This document shows positions 53,511-64,000 of a DNA stretch of 64,000 nt, one piece after another. This DNA comes from Torymus aiolomorphi. Taxonomy: Eukaryota > Arthropoda > Insecta > Hymenoptera > Torymidae. Under the pieces are notes generated by a model, which saw only the letters and a program-made list of their open reading frames with translations, ran no database searches and was not told the origin of the DNA. Location of the stretch: contig CM070874.1 in the NCBI GenBank assembly GCA_036365515.1, positions 110,223,235-110,287,234 on the forward strand. Direction: 5' to 3'. How positions within the stretch are numbered: the first letter of the stretch is position 1; each line of letters opens with the position of its first letter. The position numbers and the translations under genes are program-made.

Positions 53511-55787
53511 GGCTCGAAGCGAAGTCTATGTGCTCGCTCTCTTCGCGAAGTGTACAGGTACTCGTTGAAGTGGAAAATTTCGCGATAACGCGGCCCGCCA
53601 AGTGAATACTAAGCGGAGGATTGAATAAATCGACCGCGACGATTAATTCGGACGTATAGGTGTATAATACTCGCTTTGTGATTCACGAGCGTTTTTTTCT
53701 CTCTCTCTTTCACTCTCGCGCAATAATCGTCGTGGATTATTAATGGCGAGCGATCCGTCATGGGGTGCGCTGGTAGATAGATAGATATATACATACAGAG
53801 GCGCGAACAATTTGTTCGTCGCGGCGCGCTGTGTCAACATATTCGCTCGCTGTTTGCCAGTGTCTCGTTGTTAAATGGGGAATTATTGCGCGGGAATGCG
53901 AGAGTTGTGTGCTGAAGTGATTTTTATTGAGTTGTCACGAATCGTTACGCGTTGATTCATAATTCATTATAGCGGGCGCGTTTTCTCCACGAGGTTTTGC
54001 ATGTTAAAGAAGTGGTGATCCCAGACGTGGATATTCTTTTGCATGAGATCTATGTTGCACGTGCTGAAATGTTTAAACTAAATAATTGAAAGGAGGGATT
54101 AGTGGTTGCGCTAAGGATATAAGTATATGAGTTATTTATGTATATTGGATGTAAAACAGTAATATTATTGAATACATCTTTATCATGGTTGAGGTAATTA
54201 GTTTCTTATCATACTATTTGTTTTATATAATAAGTATATTAATAAATTATGTTTTGTAATAATAAATGTGTAATAATGTTATATGAAGAAAGCGAAAGCG
54301 TGCGAGTAACAATAATTGAAAATGATTTTTCAAAAACATTTATAATTTTTCAATAAATTCATTTTATATAAATTTTTATAGCGATAATAATAAAATATCA
54401 ATAAAAATAGAAAATGTAATTATAATTTCATGGAAATACGTACGCACGAGAAATATAACAAAATAACGTTACAAATGGATAACTTTTATTTATTTAAGCG
54501 TAACTTAATAATGTCTTATATTAAATAATAGTAACAAAATAAGTTAGGTATCATTCTGGATGCATTCTTTAGGAGAATATGATAATTAACGGTCCTTTAT
54601 CCGTTATTTGATGAAAAACGAAACAATTCTCTCAATAAAATTCATTTACTACTTCTCGAACGCGCACCATTCAATTCGATACACGGCGCTGTCACCTGCC
54701 ACGCGATAAAACGCGTGTCTTCCAGCTATCTACCCACCCAAATTCGAAAAAATTCATGCGCTGCCGCCCGCGTGTACATCGCAATCCTCGCTTCCATTAA
54801 TAAACCTCCCCACGGTGAAAAATCGCTGACATTCTTAAACCCTCGCGAAAATCCCTCTCAGCGTTGTTTCCTTTTATAAATTGTTCACACGCGCGGAGAG
54901 AGAAAAATCATGGAGTTATACATATACATATAAACGCGCGCGCTTTGACGTCACTCGCGCGGCGCCAATGCGACGATAAATGGCGAGCCACAGAGAGTTT
55001 CTAGCTCTACTAGCCTCTTTCGCACAATGGGATGATTTATTCCAGGCCAATACGCTATAGGCGTGTATCACACCGCGAGCGCTCGATGCGTCAAAAATCC
55101 GCGTGCGTGTATGGCACGAAAGGGAGAGAGAGAGAGAGGATGTTTCGAGAGTTTTGGATGTTTCACGCGCGTTGGGAAATGAGAGGAGGTTTGATTGACT
55201 TTTGAGTTTGTTTGGATGGGAATACTGCGGGGAACGCTTGAAATAGAGCAGCGCCGGATTAAAAATAATAATGCGGGAGAGCGCTGATATTTTTATGATA
55301 GATAAAGTTGATTTAAAATTAGGTGAATAGTGGAGACTTGATCTCGATGTGACGCAGACTATGAGTATTTTAATATATAGTATGAAAATAATATAATTTT
55401 TGTATTTGTAGTATTCTATTCTATTTTTTAACTATAATGCTATATGTTGCAAAATAAATAGAAAGAAACCTTTAAATATTCATCATAAACCAATTTTCAT
55501 TTCTAAAGTAAAAGTTTATTCATTATCTAAAATAAATATATAATTAATAAAAATCTATTATTGTTACTCTTAGAGATTATTGAAAATTACATTTACAAAG
55601 TTAATTTTTTTGCATAAATTTATAAAACAAATGTGAGTTTTATAGCATGTTAGCCTTACTTATATAGTGGGTTTATTAAACTTGTCATAAATTAAAATAT
55701 TCTAATAAAACACATACACGAATCATAAATTTAAATTATTACGGCATAAAGTTTGAAGTTATTTGACAATTCGCGTTCTAATAAAAA
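53511..55787. other. right half of split island (53511-54000), island 54601-55240, AT-rich spacers
   Basis: 53511-53930 is G/T-rich. 54620-54880 is C-rich and 55110-55240 G-rich around a CpG centre. The spacers hold nothing recognised. Confidence 0.5.
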
Positions 55788-55791
55788 TTAA

Positions 55792-56151
55792 GGGGATGTG
55801 AGTACCGACGTTATTTTTCAAACGAGCATAACTCACGCAAATATCAATAGAATTCTCCAGAAAAAAATCTGCATATAGTGTTTGCGTGTACGGAGCGCTT
55901 GACAGACGTCTTTTTCCAAAAAAATGATGAGAATTTATTAAATTAAATAAAAACCGTACTGTCGGTAAGTAGGAATCTACAATTTACCTACTTTTCGAAC
56001 GAGCATAACTCACGCAAATATCAATAGAATTATCCAGAAAAAAATCTGCATATAGTGTTTGCGTGTACGGAGCGCTTGACAGCCGTCTTTTTCCAAATAA
56101 ATGTTTGAATGTTAATTTAAAAAAATATTGAAATTAGGGTTGCACATCCCC
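55792..56151. mobile_element. 360-bp TTAA-type MITE with two internal ~100-bp direct repeats
   Basis: Ends GGGGATGTG / CACATCCCC with TTAA at 55788-55791 and 56152-56155. The segment starting CGAGCATAACTCACGCAAAT occurs at 55823 and 56000 (177 bp apart), nearly identical over about 98 bp. TTAA plus G-rich tips fits Kolobok-like or piggyBac-like mobilisation; no transposase is present. Confidence 0.85.
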
Positions 56152-56155
56152 TTAA

Positions 56156-57505
56156 TACATGCACTTATTCATTCTTAAAAGTAGCAAAGTTTCGTATACG
56201 AATTTTCGAAATAACGAACCGCGCAAAAGCTTATCCCAACGGTAAATTAAGATCGATAAGAAAAAAACTTTTACCAACGGTATGCATACCGTACAACTCG
56301 TACGAGCTTCGCTGCTATTCGCTTCTGTATGTGTGCGTATATATACTCACTAAGTGCTTAATCAACAAAAAGGGAAGCGAAAGCGAGGAAGGAAAAGAGG
56401 GGAGCGCATTAGTTCCCTCCCAAGGCTCTCGATCAATTTCACTTTTCACCATTGCGACCCTTGCGCTATGAATGTATAGCTATCTACTATGCGATTTATA
56501 GCTGCGCCAGTGAATCGTTTGTTAAAGCGGCGCTGATTATTTGAAATGTCGAGGCTGTATGTGAGCAGTTGGAATGAGGCAGCGATTAGAAAGAATCTAG
56601 CGATAAGGCACGAGTTTGTCATTTAGCTGGTTTGAAAGCTTTTGATAGACATAGCGCCACCTGGTAGCTACTATAGTACTAGCGAATCATTAGATTTCTC
56701 AATTTGTGCTTCTTACCGAGTTACCGTCAGTCGAACTTCAGGAGCCAACTGCCTTATCAGTGGACAGTGGTTATCGTTATTAGGCGGCAGCAATGTCTGC
56801 CTTATCGACTTAGGATTAAAATTCAAATTTTTTCAAAAACTGCTCTGGCTGATTAGGGTATTTATTTCACAGAAATATCTGTTACGTGGTTATTATGGAG
56901 TTATATGAATTGTTATGTCTATTGTTGAAACTATAGTTATTTCTTCAATCTATAAGGGATCTTTAATTCATCTATACTAAATGTATTCATAAAATTTTAA
57001 AATATCTTTCTATATGCATTATGTTCTATTATGCATTTTTTATTGTAATAATGCAAGTAGTGAAACTTGAGTACATTGTTATTGATGTGAGAAGGATTTA
57101 AACAAATATTTCATTTATGATTAAGTAATGGCTGATAATTGTATTTTCCGTTAATTTCGAATGTTTGATGACTGCACACGAATAAAAACATAATTACAAA
57201 GAAATAAAAATAATTAACGGCTACTGAGTACTGCTCAGACTAAATAGAACAAGAAGTACGATATCCAAGTTTTATTGATAATCTATTTTATTTTTTATTT
57301 AACAACTTACCAAATTTTTAAGGTTTTTTAATTACTTATTCATCAACAATTGAAACAATTGATAATATATTTTGTTAGACGAATTCAAGTACGTAATTGA
57401 AAAGAATTTAATTCTGTAATTGCTATAGTTAATTTTAATTTTATAATTAATTATTTATTCATAATTTATAAAGGTTTGAGGAAAGAGGCAATAAAAACTA
57501 TATAT
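56156..57505. other. GC patch (56200-56760) with CTCF-like site, then AT-rich spacer
   Basis: Mixed-composition patch with TATA-like words and the CTCF-like motif at 56653. From 56900 the DNA is AT-rich up to the Hsp90 3' end. Confidence 0.5.
56653..56667 (-). promoter_or_regulatory. CTCF-like insulator site
   Basis: AGCGCCACCTGGTAG on the + strand matches 14 of 15 positions of the reverse complement of the conserved CTCF core (CCACYAGRKGGCRSY); the mismatch is the A at 56666. It lies about 0.85 kb past the Hsp90 poly(A) signal, at the edge of the gene desert. Insulator function is inference. Confidence 0.5.
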
Positions 57506-57523
57506 GTAATTCGCAATTTTAAT

Positions 57524-57529
57524 TTTATT
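57524..57529 (-). terminator. Hsp90 poly(A) signal AATAAA
   Basis: First canonical AATAAA on the minus strand downstream of the stop codon. It gives a 3'UTR of about 460 nt (57505-57970), AT-rich with an A/T-rich tract near 57660-57720. The cleavage site about 15-20 nt further on is inferred. Confidence 0.65.
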
Positions 57530-57970
57530 GGGCACAAATTTTTCCACACTTACAACAATCTCATTCTTAAATAAAATATCGTTTCTTAAATAGTACTTAA
57601 TCACGGAATGATGAAAACGAAATGAAGATTGTATTAAAATAACTACTCAAGTAAAAAAATGAAAAAAAAGAAAAAAAAATCATATAGGAAAAATGACATG
57701 AGTAAAAGAAAAAAAAAGTTAACTTTCATACAAAATAAGAGCATTTAAGGCACAATTGGATGACGAGTGATGCAGAACGATTGCAAGATATCACGATATT
57801 TATATAAAATAAATAATTTCTTATAATTCGTACGAAGTTTCGACGGGGCACACTCGTCATCCAACTCATGTCACGTTACGAACTTAATACTCTGATAATT
57901 TAATAACAGTCTTTCTATGTTCCTAGTAAAAAGTCTTTGGGCCTTAAGTTAGAATCGTACGTTTCACGTA

Positions 57971-60815
57971 TTAATCGACTTCTTCCATCCTGGACGCCTC
58001 TTCAGAGTCTCCCTCCAGTGCAGGAACCTCGCTGTCCTTGATTTCCTCCACAACCATTTCGTCGTCGTCAAAGCCCAAGCCCAGCTTAATCATTCTGTAG
58101 ATCCTGGACGCGTGGATCTGTGGGTCCTCGAGCGCGAAGCCGGACGAGAGCAGCGCAGTCTCGAAGAGAAGCATGACCAGGTCCTTGACGGATTTGTCGT
58201 GTTTGTCGGCCTCGGCCTTCTGTCGGAGGTTCTCCATGATGGGGTGGTCCGGGTTGATCTCCAGGTGTTTTTTGGCGGCCATGTAGCCCATGGTCGAGGT
58301 GTCACGGAGAGCCTGGGCCTTCATGATCCTCTCCATGTTGGCGGTCCAGCCGTACTGTGAGGTGACAATACAGCACGGAGAGTCAACCAATCTGTTGGAG
58401 ATCACGACTTTCTCGACTTTCTTGTCCAAGATGTCCTTCATGACTTTGCAGAGGTTCTCGAATTTGGCCTTGGCCTCCTCCCACTTCTTCTTCTCCTCTT
58501 CATCCTCTGGCAGCTCAAGACCTTCCTTGGTGACTGAAACGAGCTGTTTGGCGTCGAATTCTTTGAGCTGCTGGACGACGTACTCATCAATGGGCTCTGT
58601 CATGTAGACGACCTCGAAGCCTCGCTTCTTGACCCTCTCGACGAAAGCGCTGTTGGCTACCTGATCTCTGCTCTCACCAGTGATGTAGTAGATGTGCTTC
58701 TGGTTCTCCTTCATGCGACCAACATAGTCCTTCAGTGAGCACTGCTCATCGCCTGATGCAGATGTGTGGTAACGAAGGAGTTCAGACAGCTTCTTCCTGT
58801 TCTGGGAGTCCTCGTGGATACCCAGCTTCAGATTTTTGCTGAACTGCTCGTAGCACTTCTTGTAGTTTTCCTTGTCCTCAGCGAGTTCTTCGAAAAGCTC
58901 CAAGCATTTCTTGACGAGATTCTTCCTGATGACTTTGAGAATCTTGTTTTGCTGGAGCATCTCACGAGAGATGTTCAATGGCAGATCCTCACTGTCTACC
59001 ACACCTTTTATAAAGTTAAGGTATTCAGGGATGAGATCCTCGCAGTTGTCCATGATGAATACCCTTCTGACGTACAATTTGATATTGTTCTTTCTCTTCT
59101 TATTTTCAAAGAGATCAAATGCTGCACGACGAGGAATAAAAAGAAGAGCCCGAAACTCAAGTTGACCTTCAACTGAGAAATGTTTGACAGCAAGGTGATC
59201 CTCCCAGTCATTAGTCAAACTCTTGTAAAATTCACCGTACTCTTCCTGGGTGATGTCATCTGCGTTCCTGGTCCAAATGGGTTTCGTCTTATTCAATTCT
59301 TCCTCGTCTGTGTACTTCTCCTTAACAGTCTTCTTCTTCTTCTTCTTTTTTTTCTCATCTTTTGCTTTATCCTCGTCTTCGTCGTCATCAACATCTTCTA
59401 TTGTGGGCTTGTCATCTTCTTTCTCTTCTTCATCTTTCTTTTCTTCTTCTTCTTCTTCGTCATCACTAAGTTCCTTATCTCTCTCCTTCTCGACGAGCAA
59501 CTTGATTGGGTAACCAATGAACTGAGAATGTTTCTTTACAATCTCCTTAATCTTGGATTCCTCCAAGTATTCCGCCTGATCTTCTTTAATAAAAAGAATG
59601 ATCTTGGTGCCTCTGCCAATTGGCTCACCAGGGTCAGGTCGAACAGTGAAGGAACCTCCAGCCGATGACTCCCAAATGTACTGTTCATCGTCGTTGTGTT
59701 TTGAGATGACTGTTACTTTATCCGCCACAAGATAGGCTGAGTAGAAACCCACACCAAACTGACCAATCATGGAAATGTCAGCTCCTGCCTGCAGAGCTTC
59801 CATGAAGGCCTTTGTACCAGATTTTGCAATGGTACCCAGGTTGTTGACCAAATCAGCTTTTGTCATACCAATGCCACTGTAAAGAGAGATAAGTATTTTT
59901 AGTACATTTGTTGTAAGTAGTTTTTGGAAATTTTGAAACAATTTTTAATTTTTAACATAACATTTTATTTTTATTTCTAAAAATTTAAATTTCAATCAAA
60001 CAAAACTTTACATTTTTTTGCAATTAATAATAATATTTATATTCGGTAAAAAATACTTACAAATCTTGAATCGTAAGTGTACGATCATTCTTGTTCGGAA
60101 TGATTTTGATTTCCAAATCCTTGCAGGATTCGAGTTTGGATGGGTCTGTGAGAGATTCATATCGGATTTTGTCCAGAGCCTGAAAAATTCAATTGCATTT
60201 AGTATTCATGTCATACTCAAGGATTAATTTAAAAATATTTTAATTATCTTTATAAAAGTTTTTTTTTTTCCAATGATTAAAATTAGCAAATTATTTTGAA
60301 CTATTTTTAAATTATTTATTAAAATTATTTGATTACTTCAGTAGAACTTTAAATTGTTTAAGAATTGACTTATAAGAATCAAATATCAAAATTCTCAGAA
60401 TGTAAACAAAAAGTGACCCCTGTAACGTATATTAATATGTAACACAAGACGCGACATAAAAAAAAAATCAAAAAAGCCGTTAATTAAAAATGTAACTTTA
60501 CCACTTCCTGTTAAAATCAAATCATGCACATTAAAAATTAGAAAAAAAGAAAAAATCAATAAAGCCGAAAAAATCCCGCTAGGTCACGATAGGTCCGAAC
60601 AAGTCTCAACAAATCTCGACCAGCAAAGAAAAGCCGTTACAAAATTGCGAATCAAAAAGTCTACTTACATCAGACGAGTTGGAAATTAATTCTCGAATGA
60701 AGATCTCCTTGTTCGAGTAGAAGGTGTTGATGATCAAGCTCATCAACTGGGCAATCTCCGCCTGGAAGGCAAAGGTCTCCACCTCCCCGCTCTGCTCCAT
60801 AGTTTCCTCCGGCAT
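57971..60815 (-). CDS. Hsp83: cytosolic heat shock protein 90 (Hsp83/Hsp90), complete, 3 coding exons
   Basis: ATP-dependent cytosolic chaperone of client kinases and receptors. Coding exons are 60815-60669, 60179-60061 and 59876-57971; introns of 489 and 184 nt have GTAAGT donors and CAG acceptors. The product is 723 aa, the normal insect length. Residues 1-213 form the GHKL ATPase domain, with Glu42 and Asn46 in ELISNSSD, Asp88 before GIGM (90-93) and GQFGVG (127-132). A Glu/Lys-rich linker spans about 219-278 with a run of 8 Lys. The middle domain includes the catalytic-loop Arg in [10 protein letters not shown], followed by the dimerisation domain and C-terminal MEEVD, the TPR co-chaperone dock that marks the cytosolic paralogue (no KDEL, no signal peptide). 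ATG 60815 is the first in-frame ATG. Residue 89, split across intron 2, reads Phe instead of Thr/Ser. A heat-shock promoter lies upstream and a poly(A) signal downstream. Identity is certain; the symbol follows fly usage. Confidence 0.97.
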
Positions 60816-61010
60816 CTTCTCGTTATCGAAAAAACTCAATAGAACAATTCACAGATGTTCAATGAAAAAACAAATCACTCGTTAAAACTTCTTCGCCCTT
60901 GACCGTTATTGTAAATCGTTGCACGAGGTGGTGCAAAATCGCCTTGATGGGTAAAAATCGCTTTTTACGCTTATGATGCGTCTCGCTCAGCGTCGAGTCA
61001 CGGAATATTG
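60816..61010 (-). other. Hsp90 5' untranslated leader (inferred)
   Basis: About 195 nt lie between the inferred start site and ATG 60815. I see no strong GTRAGT donor in it, so the leader is probably a single exon, unlike fly Hsp83, whose promoter is separated from the ATG by a long UTR intron. A small intron using weaker sites cannot be excluded. Confidence 0.5.
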
Positions 61011-61175
61011 AATCCACGCGCGCTCCCGGCGCTTTTATCGACCCGCCGTCGATTCGAGAACTTTCCGCCCGGACCTCAGAGCGGTTCTGGAAATTTCTCT
61101 CAAATGAGCATCTTTCTCGGCCGTACGCCGATCGATACGCGACTAATTTCACTCCGGCACTGCGACGAAAATTCG
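61005..61175 (-). promoter_or_regulatory. Hsp90 heat-shock promoter (HSEs plus TATA-like box)
   Basis: Three heat-shock elements of alternating TTC/GAA units with 2-nt spacers are readable: 61053-61065 (TTCGAGAACTTTC), 61085-61097 (TTCTGGAAATTTC) and a two-unit element at 61167-61174 (GAAAATTC). A TATA-like GATAAAAG (minus strand) at 61033-61040 lies just downstream of the proximal HSE, which predicts a start near 61005-61012. HSF trimers bind such arrays (family knowledge). The exact start site is inferred. Confidence 0.85.
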
Positions 61176-62094
61176 TTTTATGATTTGTCACACCTTTTTG
61201 AATGGTGAATCGTGGCGCGGGAGCTGCGTTGGGGGATACGAGAGGTTAAATTGTAGACGCCCGCTCGAGCAAGCGAGTGGCGGCCGGAAATGCCGTAAGC
61301 CGAGCGCCGCCGTCTAGAAACGTCTCGAGCCTGCGCGCGCTCCCCGTCCCCGTGTTGCTACACGTTGGAGCCATCCTAAACGGTTGTGCCCGTAAGCGTA
61401 TCATATGTATTATCTTACGCACCCCGTAGAAGACCGAAGTTTCGGGAAAAGTGTATAAGTACTTCCTTGTCGTGAGTGAATTTAGAGAAAAGTATGCGAA
61501 TTTTTAGTGTGACAGTCGTGAAATGGTTATCTTTGATAAAGTTTCGTTGTTTTCGATTGCCATTTTCGCGCGGAGTTTTGATCCTTCATTTTTAATATGT
61601 TATTAGTAAAATTATTATATTTTATTTTTACTTTTATTTTATTTATTCTATTTTGATTGCTAAAATTTAAATTGTAGCAAACGTTGGGTGAACGTTGCGC
61701 GAATTGTTTTCGATATTTAAGCTTTTGAGTGCAACGTGTGCGAGGGTGTATTTGAATTAAAGATGTAATATAATAATCATAAAAAGTCGTTCAAACATTT
61801 GATTTAATTTTGTAGTTTGTCAAGTACTTTTATGTATTCAATTAATACCCAATAATATTTGCTCATTAAAATTTTCAATAAATTGTATATCGTGTATATA
61901 CGAAACATTTGTAAATTATCTTAATTTTTTTTTTTAAACAACCGTACTATATTTATTAAAAACCATAAATATTTGTTATATTTATTGCAAAATTCAACAT
62001 TTCTAAACAGTTTCTAATCAAACGTACATAAAATCCCTTAAATTATACCATTAATGTTGCAGTTAATTATTGAACAACCTTTCTCGAAGAAAGT
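61176..62094. other. Hsp90 upstream region
   Basis: A CpG-rich block (61200-61360), then G/T-rich DNA (61441-61560 counts G30 C12 T46 A32), then AT-rich. It shows the same polarity as the right half of the anonymous islands. No divergent gene is recognised. Confidence 0.55.
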
Positions 62095-62098
62095 TTAA

Positions 62099-62983
62099 GG
62101 AGGTTAGTGCAGCGGTAGAGTACGAGCCAAAAGTACAGCGCGTCGAACGCCGTACGCCTATAGCACTCTTAGTCCGGGCGCTGGTGGCCTCTGAGTATTT
62201 TTTTCGAGGTCCCTTCGGTACCTCGGGGTTTTTTTTGTTTTTTGGGTCGCTGAATCAGAATTTCGATGGTACCAGGCCGAAAAGTGGTCAGGTTATTATT
62301 AACATTTTTTATAAACAATATAAAAAATGTTATATTTTCGATTTTATAAAAATACCAAGCTATTCTCTGTCATTTTCTGAGCAAAAATGCTCCTTATCAA
62401 CTTTTCCCTCTGACCCATAGTTACCGAAAAAAAAATTCCCAAAGTTTGAAAAAATGTGATTTTTTGAATTTTTGGGAATTTTTTTCTCGAAAACTATCGG
62501 TTAGAGAAAAAAGTTGATAAGGATCATTTTTGCTTAAAAGATGACAGAGAATCGCTCGGAATTTTTTAAAATTGAAAAAAATTTTTTTTTTTAGTTTTTC
62601 TAAAAAATGTATAAAAATGTACAAAATAAAAATTTCTTTTTTTTAATTTTCAAAAATTCCGAGTGATTCTCTGTCATCTTCTAAGCAAAAATGGTCCTTA
62701 TCAATTTTTTTCTCGGAAACTATGGGTCAGAGGGAAAAGTTGATAATGAGCATTTTTGCTCAGAAAATGACAGAGAATAGCTTGGTATTTTTATAAAATC
62801 GAAAATATAACATTTTTTATATCGTTTATAAAAAATATTAATAATAAATAACTTGACCAATTTTCGGCTTGGTATCCTCGAAAGTCTGATTCAGCGACCC
62901 AAAAAACATAAAAAACCCTGTGGTTTTACTATCCTGCAAGTTTTAAGAAATTCTGAAGAAAACCCTAAATCGCACTAACCCCC
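62099..62983. mobile_element. 885-bp TTAA-type foldback element
   Basis: Ends GG(A/G)GGTTAGTGC with TTAA at 62095-62098 and 62984-62987. Long imperfect inverted arms contain a second-order structure: the segment ATTCTCTGTCATTTTCTGAG occurs four times (near 62360, 62545, 62660, 62770) as nested inverted pairs. Non-coding. It lies about 1.1 kb upstream of the Hsp90 start. Confidence 0.85.
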
Positions 62984-62987
62984 TTAA

Positions 62988-64000
62988 ACGGTCAATTGTA
63001 ATCAAATCGCATGAAATAATCCTATATGAAGACATACAAAAAATTCTTCCATCTATCATAAACCAACGACAATTTTATCATTCGAATCAATAAGACGACA
63101 TAGGCATGCACTATAAATACGCCACGTGCGCCTGGTTCTCGCAATTTCCGACGCCCACACAATACGAGAAAAAAACTCTTATTCTCATAAAAATACAAAA
63201 ACGTGCCTCTGGAATATCGCAAACATCTCGTCGAAGATGCCGCTGGTAAAAGAACAATAGGCCCGGAGACGCAAAATCCACTATCGCATAGTGGTAAACA
63301 TCGTGGTGGCCAAAATAGTCCAGTAATTAAACGAAGGGCTGAAATCAATATGTCGGGTAGACAGCTGCATTTTGGATATTTGGTAAAATACACCATCTAA
63401 AAGCGATGGTAAAAATGCAGCATCCAAAAACGCATTCGAGGTGTGTTTCGGTTAAGATCATCGGCCCGCACACCGCACAGCTGTGCGCGCGCGGTGAACA
63501 CGTTACGCGCGACGAGTGCGCCGCTATATCGACCGCTTTCTATATAGACGCTCTCTGCTCGTGAATTTTTGTTATACATAAATAACATCGTTTGTTGAGA
63601 GAAAGTTGTAGTAGTTTTACTTGCATTTTGGAACGATTATTGTTTCTTTTATTATACGATAGATTGTTAATCTGGATGAAGGGACTTGTTGGAATATGGT
63701 CGTGAAATTTCGAAGATTCTCGAGCGAGGAATGCACTTATATAGGTGTGTATTTTCGAGGCTTATTCAGAAATGGTAGCGTACGTGTACCGCTGCTCGAA
63801 ATACACAGGCACGCGGGTGTCTAATTATAGAGGCAAGTGAGGTAAATAAATTTCGGATGGTATTCGCCATGTTTACGTTTTGTTATAATACCGATGAGCC
63901 AAAGGTGCGTGAAGCTTCTGGCAATGACTGACAAACGCTTCGAGAATATGAGTATTGATTTTTTTATCACGCTGATTTACCGACCGAGAAGGTTCGCCCT
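62988..64000. other. skew-switch island at window end
   Basis: C/A-rich left (63000-63200), mixed patch (63200-63420) open in both directions but unrecognised, CpG centre (63460-63550), G/T-rich right (63600-63950). Confidence 0.45.

Noticed and set aside
60816..60839. Upstream in-frame extension of Hsp90 by 8 codons
   Set aside because: It would start at ATT; ATG 60815 gives the expected N terminus.
63022..63400. Opposing open frames of 124 and 65 codons
   Set aside because: Neither resembles a family I know; the overlap makes both doubtful.

Overview
The window is insect nuclear DNA. It contains one complete protein gene, a cytosolic Hsp90 on the minus strand (57971-60815), one decayed chemoreceptor-type ionotropic receptor (30271-31717), and otherwise about 57 kb of non-coding sequence. 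The Hsp90 protein, the divergent ionotropic receptor, the many small inverted-repeat transposons and the alternation of AT-rich DNA with GC-rich, (GA)n-laden islands suggest a hymenopteran, probably a parasitoid wasp. That assignment is inference from style and family knowledge; nothing here fixes the species.

Layout. From 1 to about 57 kb there is a regular alternation. AT-rich stretches of 0.3-2 kb separate roughly 30 GC-rich islands, which carry CpG, TATA-like runs, (GA)n/(TG)n microsatellites and no convincing coding sequence. Nearly every strong island has the same strand polarity: its left flank is C(+A)-rich and its right flank G(+T)-rich on the + strand. I counted this by hand at three islands, and the real Hsp90 promoter shows the same switch. 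This is the most systematic unexplained structure in the window, and it looks like the footprint of divergent transcription or of closely spaced replication initiation.

At least 16 non-autonomous terminal-inverted-repeat (TIR) elements cover about 11 kb. A recurrent group has termini of the form CAC(G/T/C)(G/C)AGA..AAA and 2-bp target duplications, usually TA: 7944-8659, 16042-17082, 19721-21360, 23731-23965, 39525-40076, 50500-51055 and 52739-53508. Their interiors are unrelated to each other, but each is assembled from many degenerate copies of its own short motif. Two of them carry a tRNA-like RNA polymerase III unit (A box, B box, T-run) near the middle. Other elements use TA (9956-10128, 19209-22051, 31746-32709, 39453-40119), AT (24072-24844, 32423-32520) or TTAA (55792-56151, 62099-62983) target sites. 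Several are nested.

The Hsp90 gene has three coding exons encoding 723 residues ending in MEEVD. Its compact promoter has canonical heat-shock elements, a TATA-like box and no obvious 5'UTR intron. A near-consensus CTCF site lies about 0.85 kb beyond its poly(A) signal, between the gene and the gene desert. One codon split by the second coding intron would place Phe where Hsp90 normally has Thr/Ser beside the adenine-binding Asp; this needs transcript confirmation.
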